62,945 bases of DNA from a virus. The translations under genes and the position numbers were made by a program. Shown here piece after piece: positions 32,096 through 40,900 of the stretch. Position 1 is the first letter of the stretch; each line of letters begins with the position of its first letter. Where the stretch lies: positions 1 to 62,945 of the IMG/VR virus record IMGVR_UViG_3300034257_000004, one strand, 5' to 3'. The notes beneath the pieces are model-generated. The model was not told the origin of the DNA. It saw only the letters and a list, made by a program, of their open reading frames with translations, and did no database searches.

Positions 32096-32413
32096 CTAAG
32101 GGTTAGGCGTGACCTTCACCTCAAGTATCTCTCTCTGTATCGCGGCCACAGTGTCATTATGCACCTTTAGGTCAAACCTCGCCACCCCCGGTGAGTCAGG
32201 GGACAAGTCTATGGGGTTTGTGTACAGGTCTAGGAAGGTATCGGCAGTCCCGTTACGTCTCGCTAGAACTTGTGCGTCTGGGTGCAGAGACGACGTCAAC
32301 CAGTACCCATCAGGACATGGAGTCTCTATAACGAAGACTTGGCTGTCGGCACCTCCCTCTATAGCCAATGGGACCATGCTTATGATGTTTCCGTCGATGT
32401 CTGTTATATTCAT
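32096..32413 (-). CDS. Hypothetical tail-region protein
   Basis: This 105-residue beta-rich protein (ITDIDGNIISMVPLAIEGG, then DLKVHNDTVAAIQREIL) lies between tail-tip genes and the membrane protein genes, so it is probably a small virion or tail-tip component. No family recognised. Confidence 0.55.
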   Translation of the reverse strand: MNITDIDGNIISMVPLAIEGGADSQVFVIETPCPDGYWLTSSLHPDAQVLARRNGTADTFLDLYTNPIDLSPDSPGVARFDLKVHNDTVAAIQREILEVKVTPNP

Positions 32414-32426
32414 CGGTTCTACCTTT

Positions 32427-33689
32427 CTACTCAGGAGCCCATACTACGCCCCACTCGGGTACCTGTATATTAGCATATATGTCCTGTTGGTGTGTACCTA
32501 GGCTTATACTCGTCCGTCTCCATACGTACCTGACTTGTTCGCCGATTCGTATAATAGCGCACAGGTCACCCGTGTATTCTGGTCCTACCATCCAGATAGC
32601 TGTCGCATACGCATGTGGCGGAGTACCTGCAGCGTGTGACCCTCCGGACACTATAGGACTTCTCAGAAGAGAGTACCTCATAGAACCAGACAGGGGAGGT
32701 ATACTTCCACTGTCGTACTCAGCATAGGCTGGGTAAATGGTGAGTCTGCCTATCCAGTCTGTCTCGAAGACAGTAACTGGAGGATTAGCTTGTCTCTGGT
32801 AGAACCAGTGGAAACCCCACACTTTGGGTTTAAGGTATATCTCCGTAGACTTACCTATACTTACGGATGCCTCATCAGCTGCGAAGTCTGGCTCTGCAGT
32901 TACCTTGAAATTAGCTGTGTCCGAGACGTCGAAGTGTACGTAATATCTCTCGAAGTCATTGCTCGACCTGATACCTACAGTGTTGGGTTTGACAGCGAGG
33001 TCGAAGTGACCGTCCCTTAGTGTCAACCCAGCAACTAGGTTAGAAGGGTTCCACAGCTCGGTAGCATCAGCCGGTGTAGTCTCTCTCAGTTTCCACTCGG
33101 GATCCTGACCTCCTACCGTCCATAGATAATGATGGTTGGGAGGAGCGACTAACGCGATACTGTTGAGCGGCTGGTAGAAAAGGTAGTCGGGATCGTAGCC
33201 ACGTATGTCGTAGGGTAGCGGCATACAGAAGGGTAGAGAACGCCCAGTCACGTTGGCGGGGTACGAGGACAGCGGGTTAGTGCCCAACAGCACTGCGTCG
33301 TAGGCTTTTATCTGGCCCGAGGTCGGGTATGCCTTGTTGGGGTAGGTAGCCTCAACGAAAAACGCGGCCGCGGCCTTGTCTAATAGGATCTCTATATACT
33401 CATTATAGTAGGCGTCGTTCCTGACCGGTGCTACTACAGAGTCATCGGGGATGTACCCCAACGGGCCGCTATACATAGGTACGCTCCTCAACCGCACGCC
33501 TAGGTCAAAGAACCGTATGCCGACGGCCTTCTTACGTCTTATGTACCGTGGTTCATCGTCTGTTATACCGGCTACTACGTCCTGAGCTTTCTTGGTATGT
33601 ACGGTACGTCGCTTGGGAACCTTGTTGCGTCTGAGCGTAGTCTTGACCGTCTCCCCCACCTTGGCTATTATCTTTTTTTCGTCCCCCAC
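32427..33689 (-). CDS. Tail-tip / receptor-binding region protein
   Basis: It encodes 420 residues from GTG 33689 after GAGGAGG. It is beta-rich, with many Tyr, Pro and Gly and no transmembrane segment, as in distal tail proteins. The position downstream of the large tail protein supports a tail-tip role. An A AAA AAG run at codons 4-6 is in frame for a -1 shift, but the alternative frame ends after about 48 codons. Confidence 0.6.
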   Translation of the reverse strand: MGDEKKIIAKVGETVKTTLRRNKVPKRRTVHTKKAQDVVAGITDDEPRYIRRKKAVGIRFFDLGVRLRSVPMYSGPLGYIPDDSVVAPVRNDAYYNEYIEILLDKAAAAFFVEATYPNKAYPTSGQIKAYDAVLLGTNPLSSYPANVTGRSLPFCMPLPYDIRGYDPDYLFYQPLNSIALVAPPNHHYLWTVGGQDPEWKLRETTPADATELWNPSNLVAGLTLRDGHFDLAVKPNTVGIRSSNDFERYYVHFDVSDTANFKVTAEPDFAADEASVSIGKSTEIYLKPKVWGFHWFYQRQANPPVTVFETDWIGRLTIYPAYAEYDSGSIPPLSGSMRYSLLRSPIVSGGSHAAGTPPHAYATAIWMVGPEYTGDLCAIIRIGEQVRYVWRRTSISLGTHQQDIYANIQVPEWGVVWAPE

Positions 33690-36032
33690 TCAGCCTACCT
33701 CCTCTACCTGCACGGACGTTGATATAAACATAGCGTGTAGTTTGCCGGAAGATGTCTCTCCGTGTATAGACAACCCAACACACACCCTGACACCTAGTCC
33801 GTGTCCATCTCGATGGTACAAGTCGAATACGCTACCCCTGTGTATAAGTGGGTCGAAACCTGCTGCTAACGCAAACTCACCGCTGCTTGGCGGGTTGTTC
33901 AACATACGGAGTTTCCTCTTAGCTAAAGCTATGGCTATGTTTCTTGGAACGCCGAGTGCACCTAAGGTAGCTACCACCCTAGTAATAACGGTCTCAGGTG
34001 TCAGTTTTAGCAGGACTTCTCGTTGTACACCGAACTCTCCGCCGTCTACTATGGGCAGCCCAGTCCGTGGTTCGCTAGTGCTGAAGGCAGTCGTGTTGGC
34101 TACATGGTCTACAACCGTTACTTGTGTATCCAGAGTCCTGTCAGGTTTGACTCTAAGACGTTCTATCCTAGTACGTAACGGACCGTAATCCGTAGACTGG
34201 TTAGCAGACGACTCTATAAACCCGTTACGATGAGCATCTACCCATGGGAGACGAAAAGGCTGGTCTCTATAGGTATTATCCTCGTCTACCAGTATCATAC
34301 CCCTGGTAGATATAAGGCAAAGATCTTGCAACGTCTCCGCAGTGTTGAAAGGGTTTCTAGAGTATGATACAGTGCACTTCTCGTCTAACGCTGTAAGAAG
34401 AGCGAGTGCATCAGTATCAGGGTCTGGAACTAGAGACTCGACCGTTCTAGTATGTCCAGTCTTCCTACCCCTGTCATCTAGTTGGTCCTTTTGCGTAGCA
34501 CGATGTACTATGGTTAATGTAGTATCGTAAACAGTTGTGACCTCCTCTACTAATACTTCTCGTATAGTAACTGCAGGAAGTGCCGTATTATAATACTGAC
34601 GAACCTTTCTTTGAGTCTCTGATCTAGTGTACCCAGGAGAACCGTAGCCGCCAACCGGACTTTCTGTAGACTCTAGTGCAAGGAATACCTCTCTGAATGC
34701 CTCTCCACCCTGTTCTGTATATTGCAACAGTATGGCCTCGTTTCTATCTCCTGCATCTTTAGTGTCTGAGTAGGTTAGGTAGTTCTTGGCTAGTACGATT
34801 CTAGGTACGAAACCAACTGGCAAAGGCTGCAACCTATCTAATATCCACAGTTCATTTGTAACATCATCTACAAAGTAGATCGGATCGTATGGTGCTACTA
34901 GTCCAGCTACTCCACCATGCCATCCAGAAGTGAGCGTGAAGTCTGCTTGCATGACCGGATAGTTTGCTATATTCGTCCTTATATCTGAGAAGCCACAACC
35001 TGTTACATAAGCTCTTCTCAGAACGTCGTACAAATACAATGGTGACCTAGGTTCGAATAAAGGAGTTATAGGTGTACCATCTTCAGTCCTAAGTATATTC
35101 ATAGGATCTACAACAGTATTCATGGCTACCCTAGACGCGTCGTACATAATCACCGGCCGTGCAGGACCTAATTTCCACTTATCCGCCAATGGATTCGCTG
35201 CATTGAAGGTCAGAGTGTCTGCCGGACCACCAGACGTAGACTGCGACTTTCTCCACCCTAGAGAATAGGTTCTACCAAATAGTTTACCGTCCGCTACTAT
35301 TGTCTTCCAATAGGTAGTAGCTCCATCTGCAGATACTATACCTATTTCAAACGAGTACATTGAAGCGAATGCTAATTGTGTCAGGTCTGGGTTTACTAAT
35401 GTGACACTCAGACTAGCGCCGAGAGTATCTTTTGGTTGAGTATACTCAAAGGCCTTAAAGGGAACCTCTTCGCCGTTTATCTTCAACCTCCCGTGGTACT
35501 CTGCTGCCCTACCAGCAACTGTGGCCGCTGCTGGGTAAGCGTCAATAACTATGGTGAACCCGAACTCATCGGACGGAATTGTATACATATCAAGTACCGC
35601 TAAACATGTGGACACAAAATATGCGGTCTGTCCGGTACGTCTACCAAGAGACACGATAAGTGCTGAAACAGAGTCTGCCGTCATACCGTCCAGTAGAACT
35701 ACGTTGGACTCACCTACTACCCTGGGTACCGGTGAGAAGATAGCATTAGTTAATAGTTCTACACCACCTAGTTGTCTCTTGACCCCTAGAGAAACGGTAA
35801 CAATACATTCTGAATTAACTGCACACCTTGTCAATATATTCAGGATTGATATAGGTCCACCACCAGGCCATACCTGTAGTTCGCTATCAGAGTCGAAGTC
35901 TACCCCTTGCAGAGATGTACTATAAACCAGTGCTACGGCTAGTGTAGAGGTAGCTAGAAATACAGCTTCTACTACGGCCTCAGGGCTATCAGCTTCTCCA
36001 GCATAGCCCTCTTGTAGTAGTAACAGACTCAT
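33690..36032 (-). CDS. Large minor tail protein / tail hub candidate
   Basis: It encodes 780 residues. Regions of beta structure alternate with helices. Position (second gene beyond the tail-fibre-like proteins) and size fit a tail hub or minor tail protein that contacts the tape measure tip. I recognise no enzymatic motif. It overlaps the lectin-like gene upstream by ATGA and abuts the next gene. Confidence 0.65.
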   Translation of the reverse strand: MSLLLLQEGYAGEADSPEAVVEAVFLATSTLAVALVYSTSLQGVDFDSDSELQVWPGGGPISILNILTRCAVNSECIVTVSLGVKRQLGGVELLTNAIFSPVPRVVGESNVVLLDGMTADSVSALIVSLGRRTGQTAYFVSTCLAVLDMYTIPSDEFGFTIVIDAYPAAATVAGRAAEYHGRLKINGEEVPFKAFEYTQPKDTLGASLSVTLVNPDLTQLAFASMYSFEIGIVSADGATTYWKTIVADGKLFGRTYSLGWRKSQSTSGGPADTLTFNAANPLADKWKLGPARPVIMYDASRVAMNTVVDPMNILRTEDGTPITPLFEPRSPLYLYDVLRRAYVTGCGFSDIRTNIANYPVMQADFTLTSGWHGGVAGLVAPYDPIYFVDDVTNELWILDRLQPLPVGFVPRIVLAKNYLTYSDTKDAGDRNEAILLQYTEQGGEAFREVFLALESTESPVGGYGSPGYTRSETQRKVRQYYNTALPAVTIREVLVEEVTTVYDTTLTIVHRATQKDQLDDRGRKTGHTRTVESLVPDPDTDALALLTALDEKCTVSYSRNPFNTAETLQDLCLISTRGMILVDEDNTYRDQPFRLPWVDAHRNGFIESSANQSTDYGPLRTRIERLRVKPDRTLDTQVTVVDHVANTTAFSTSEPRTGLPIVDGGEFGVQREVLLKLTPETVITRVVATLGALGVPRNIAIALAKRKLRMLNNPPSSGEFALAAGFDPLIHRGSVFDLYHRDGHGLGVRVCVGLSIHGETSSGKLHAMFISTSVQVEEVG

Positions 36033-37090
36033 ACTTTACCTCCCATCATTATTGGCTCCGTAACAAATACCCTAAAGCAGTCACAATAGAACTCTGCTGT
36101 CAGAGTGCTATCGGTGTTGTGTATCAAGAAACCTACTTCTGCCGGAGTGAATGGCAAAGTGCCCGTGTACCGTAGCTGCCAGAAAGGTACTCTCCTGTCA
36201 GGCATAGAGTACATATCGTAGTTGGTCCCAGTCTTTACTATCTTGAACCACTGCCACAGGCTATCCTTCATATCTGTGGCTGTACCAGTGTTAGATGCAG
36301 CATCATACCCAGACAATGGAGCTGCCCCACCGTTATGGTTGGTCCAACTGAAGCCACCGGTGAAAAAACCAGTAGAGGCTATACGTTGCCCGAATATAAC
36401 TAAGTCGCAAGTGTTTGGGTTACCAGCAGCATCTTGTAGTAAGGCTATCGAACCCCACATAGACCCGTCGGACACAGAACTAAGGGGTGTATTTGTCAAC
36501 AAAGCCGTACGTACTATGATAGTCCAATCACCACTAGGCACAGGTTGAAAAACACCAGACAACATGTAGGCACCTGACCCTTGTGGTCCTTGTACTAACT
36601 TTAGACAACTATCCTGTACAGATACCGAGGCATCTGCCGGTTGAAACAAAGTCCACAGCGGACCGAGTGCTAAACCATTAAACTCGTCGTTCTGGATATG
36701 AGGTAGCTCAGGTGGTGCTTGGTCCATGTAGAACGTTCGTTGTCTGTCCTCTAGTTCTAACACTACGCTAAATGGAGCTCCGATCCCCGTAGCATCTACC
36801 TGGTCTAGGTCTATGGACAACAAGTCTCCTGGCTCTAGTGGCAAGCTAAGTCCAGTCACCTCACCCTCGGTATCGCCATCTAGTATCCTGGGACGATCGC
36901 CCTGATCTGTAAACAGTGTGGTGCCATTGTTGTGTACGTCTACTATGACTGCCGCAACATCTGCTGCCATACCACTGTAGAGTCTAACTGCTTTTAGTAA
37001 CGCCTTAACGGGTACTACCATTTCGAAGACATCTACAGCCGGCACATCTAGTGCTGCTCCTCGTTTTATTGGGTTGGCTATAAGTAACAT
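36029..37090 (-). CDS. Tail protein with concanavalin/laminin-G-like domain
   Basis: It encodes 353 residues from ATG 37090 after AAGGAG. Residues about 145-350 begin with NDEFNGLALGPLWTLFQPAD and read as a jelly-roll, concanavalin-like lectin fold (SGDWTIIVRTAL, YTGTLPFTPAEVGF). It is a likely glycan-binding tail component. The N-terminal 140 residues form a separate beta domain. Confidence 0.7.
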   Translation of the reverse strand: MLLIANPIKRGAALDVPAVDVFEMVVPVKALLKAVRLYSGMAADVAAVIVDVHNNGTTLFTDQGDRPRILDGDTEGEVTGLSLPLEPGDLLSIDLDQVDATGIGAPFSVVLELEDRQRTFYMDQAPPELPHIQNDEFNGLALGPLWTLFQPADASVSVQDSCLKLVQGPQGSGAYMLSGVFQPVPSGDWTIIVRTALLTNTPLSSVSDGSMWGSIALLQDAAGNPNTCDLVIFGQRIASTGFFTGGFSWTNHNGGAAPLSGYDAASNTGTATDMKDSLWQWFKIVKTGTNYDMYSMPDRRVPFWQLRYTGTLPFTPAEVGFLIHNTDSTLTAEFYCDCFRVFVTEPIMMGGKV

Positions 37091-37098
37091 AGGGCTCC

Positions 37099-37503
37099 TT
37101 AATCGAATGAGAAGGTGATACCATTGATACTCACCGTAAGCTCGTCTCCTATGCCTATAGTTTTGTAGGGTGTAGGTGCAGCAGCCCAAAACAGTAGGTT
37201 ACCCCCTGTTAACGCATCGAATATTCCCACAGCTACTATGGTACCCCATATTGCCGAAGCAGCAGGAAACGTCAGAGCAACCGCATTTCCTTTAGAGCCA
37301 GCTACAGCGGCAGGAAAGTTGGTAGAGTTGTTGGTGACTGCAGCCCTAGCATACGACCCGCCAGCAACCTCTGTACCACCGCCGGCGTCTGTAGGAACCG
37401 CTGTATATAAGGCTACATAAACCGTCGCTGGTCTGGCATAGTCCGCACCGCCCAGTATGTGGTCTAGTAGTTCATTCTCTAAGAAGTCGCTCATGGCGCC
37501 CAT
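37099..37503 (-). CDS. Phage tail fibre-like protein
   Basis: This 134-residue protein matches a family commonly annotated as phage tail fibre protein: MSDFLENELLDHILGG, PATVYVALYTAVPTDAGGG, GGSYARAAV, then FPAASAIWGTIVAVGIFDA. It is probably a small structural piece of the tail tip. GGAGGAATAG precedes the start. Confidence 0.75.
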   Translation of the reverse strand: MGAMSDFLENELLDHILGGADYARPATVYVALYTAVPTDAGGGTEVAGGSYARAAVTNNSTNFPAAVAGSKGNAVALTFPAASAIWGTIVAVGIFDALTGGNLLFWAAAPTPYKTIGIGDELTVSINGITFSFD

Positions 37504-37515
37504 AATCTATTCCTC

Positions 37516-37947
37516 CTAAGCGCCAGCTGCGACGCTTTCGAACCTGAAAGTTACATCCTTAACGAACTCCAACCCCGGGTCTCCGGAGTAAGGACCCGTC
37601 TCTAACCACTCGTCCGAGGCAAATGCCTGAACGTCTATGTCCTTTGCCGTAATACTACTGGCCCTAACACGTACTGTACCGAGTGCGGCCTTGGCCGCTT
37701 CCACCTCCGCGATCGCCAGGTCTAATACCGACATCGGCAGCTGGGCTACCTTCAAGGAGAAGGACCTTCCCTGCATAGCGAGTGTAAACCGTTGTTGAAA
37801 CGGCGTGCCGTCGCTGGCGTGTTCCGTTTGTGTAGCATACGTCGAACGGAACCCTGCACCTCCGTCTATCTCTGCCCTGACATCTCTGTTCCCGGCGTCC
37901 TTCAGAGCGACCGTTCCTATTATAACGCCTGTAGCGAATCTTGGCAT
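37516..37947 (-). CDS. Hypothetical tail protein
   Basis: This 143-residue, beta-rich protein follows the tape measure gene in transcription order, the usual place of a distal tail protein. It has FATGVIIGTVALKDAGNRD at the start and a helical centre. No family can be named with certainty. Confidence 0.6.
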   Translation of the reverse strand: MPRFATGVIIGTVALKDAGNRDVRAEIDGGAGFRSTYATQTEHASDGTPFQQRFTLAMQGRSFSLKVAQLPMSVLDLAIAEVEAAKAALGTVRVRASSITAKDIDVQAFASDEWLETGPYSGDPGLEFVKDVTFRFESVAAGA

Positions 37948-37957
37948 ACTCTACCTC

Positions 37958-40900
37958 CTACTGCTGTGCCGCGGGTAGTCTACCCAGTGTAGCCTCTACT
38001 CCATACGAGTCGTAGCGCTGAGTTATGGTCACCAGCAGGTTTCTGTCTCTGCTGACTAAGGCCTGGAGCATCTGTCCTATCATACCACTCTTTCCGTCGG
38101 TTCCCACCAGACCGTCCCTTAGTGCTAGCGTAGCAGTCATAGCAGCGTCGGCTCGTTGCTCCTGTCCTCTAGTGTACTGAGCCTCCTCCTGAAGTGCTGC
38201 TATACGACCCTTGAGCAAGTCAGGTGTCATCTCTTCTCTAGGCAACGCACCAGTGATAGCCAAGAACTGTCCACGAGTCGCTGCTCTAGCACCTTCGTTG
38301 TCGGGCGCGTTGCCAGAGAGTCTAGCTAGTTCTGACAGTTGAGCTCTGGCCTGTTTGACTGCTCCTCTGCTAACCTCTGCCCTGGCCTTGACGTCTTTGA
38401 CCTCCTCCTCATTCTGTAGTATCTGGTCACGGAGCGCCTCTGCTTTGTATTGCGCGAGCTCTCTTCTCTTAGGGTCTCCGAACCGATCCCCCGGAGTTAT
38501 GCCCGCGGTCTGCTGTAGAACAAACTCGTTGAGCTGCTTGTTTATCTGCCGTCCTAGTGCCGTGTCATTGGACGGCCTGTCACGAGCGATCGAGCGTACG
38601 TACTCGAACTGTTCGCGGTCTCTCTGAAAGACGGACGTCGGGTCGAAACCTCTCTCGTATAACTTGGCCTCTCGCTCTAAGTTTCTGTTCTGGTCACGTG
38701 CCTTAAACTCAGCTTGCCATACGTCTAAGGAACGCTTCATCTCCCCTGTAAGCTCTCGGAACGGCTTAGCTAAGTCTGTCGCCTCGAATTCCAGTGACAC
38801 CGCCCTCATACCGTCAGTGATTCTCTGCTGGTACTTGCTAACAGCCGCTGCTTCTAGGTTCGCCGCCTGCAGCTTAGCTACTACCTCGGGTCCGAACTGC
38901 TTGAACTTCTCCTGGGTACTCTGTAGTGCTGCGTCCGCGTCTAGGGCGAGCTTTACGTACGGGTTGCTCTCTCCTATCAGCTGTAGCTGCGATAGCTCAT
39001 TGAGAGAACCCAGCACCGTGCGACCAAGCTCTTTAATCTTACCATAGGCGTCCTTATACGGTGCGTCCTCTACCTCTCGGTTCTGAACATTCAACGCAGC
39101 ACCACGGTCCTCTAGCTGGAACCGCATGGTCTCTACTGTGTCGGTAGAGAGGTTGGCCTTGTTCTTCTCCAGGTAGTCCCACTGGTCCGCTACGTCTTTG
39201 AACTGAGCCGACAACAATGACAGCTGGCGAGCATTGCTCTCTAGTACGGTCGAGCCTATAGCATCAAAACTCTCGGAGGTACGTTTAGCCGCGATTCTCT
39301 CGTCGTCCATGAACCGCTTCTTAAGGTCTCGCTCAGCCTTCTCTGTGGCCATGCGCTGCTTGGTCTCTGCAATCTTCTTAAGAGCTATCTCTCTGCTGAT
39401 CTTGTCATTAGCTTCTGCCGCAGCCGCTTCCCGCTTGTAGACTTCCTCTGGTCCCTGGAACTTCATCTGATCCCAGAACGCTTGTCCCCACTTAGCTAGT
39501 CCCGAAGATATGGAGTTCCATAGAGACGACGCAGCTGCTTCTACCGTGTTCAGTCTCTGGGCAGCTAGGTTCGCGTAACCAGAGGACTCTTTCATCGCGG
39601 CATTAGTAAGTATCTGAGCCTTCTCCATCTCCGTCAATCTAGACGTGACAGTACCGGCTGCCCTCGCGTAGTCCTCTAGTATTACGTCCCCACGAAGACC
39701 CGTCAGTTCCTTGAAAGCGTCAGCACTTCCTTCGCTCAGTCCCTTAAGTGCCGTAGCTGTAGTGTCTGGTGAGAGACCACGGGCAGTAGCCATCTTGACC
39801 AAGGCTTCACCCTGTCCCGCAGTGAAGGTCTGACCCATGACCAGCCTTAGTTCGCCAAAGGCTAAGGCCACGGCCGCAGCCTCCATCCTGGTAGCTATCA
39901 TGGAACCCAGGAACGTGTCTATATTAGCCTTGGCCTCGGAGTAAGACTGTCCTGTATCTCTGGCAGTAACGTTGAGCTGAGCCTGCTCCTTGTTAGCCGC
40001 GGCAACGAGCTTGACTATTCCAGCTACAGCGAGACCTGCGACCGCTATACCACCTATTGCTCCGGCAGCGGGACCAGCCGCTAACGCCGACTGCAAGGAG
40101 CCAAGACCCGTAGCACCTATGAACGGTCCGGCGAAGCCTAGAGCGCTTGACACACCTGCGAGGTTGCCTTGAGCTCTAGCATATCCCCCTGTACCCCCAG
40201 TGCTCTGACGACCCTTAGGCGGGTTGGCTGCAAGCCTCTGTGCTTGCTGCTCCTTGTTATGGATTCTTATGAGAGCGTCACTTCTCTGCTTCTGTAAAGA
40301 TAGAACAGCAGCGTTGTTCCTTTTCTCTAACGCTAACTCCTCGCCCTTGTGTTTTGTATAATCCTTGCCCATCTGAGCACGGATCTTACTTTCTTGGGCA
40401 TACCCATAGTTCTCTCGTTGCGCCCTATTCTTGGCGTCAGCTTCTTCCGATCTTACTATTTCCTTCTGGAACTTCTTAGCAGCATTCACACGCTGTATAA
40501 GTTGACGCTCGTACTCTGCTCTATCTTGCTTCCATAGTTGATAGAGAGCAGCACTCCTCTGACGTTGTAGACTTATCTCCGCATTCTCTTCCGGACTTTT
40601 CTTCCTCTTCCAAGGATCTTCTTCAGGTGGCTGTGGTCCACCAGGAGGTCTAGGAGGTTTGTCTCCACCACCGCCACCGCCCGTACCTCCACCTCTGCCC
40701 CCTCCACCAGTAGAACTTCCGCCACCTATATGAGGTGTTCTACTACCGCCCGCAACTTTAGCTAAAGGTACACCTGCCTCACTAGCATAGGTGTAGATAC
40801 TGTTCATCGTAGTCTTGGCATCGGGGAACTGAGCCAAGACCAGATTCAAAGTATCACGTGCACCTACACCCTGTCTCAACAAGTCTTTGGCGAATGTACC

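Noticed and set aside
33553-33783. -1 frame after an A AAA AAG run at codons 4-6 of the gene at 33689
   Set aside because: The slip site is in frame, but the -1 product would end after about 48 codons and has low-complexity composition. Most likely chance.
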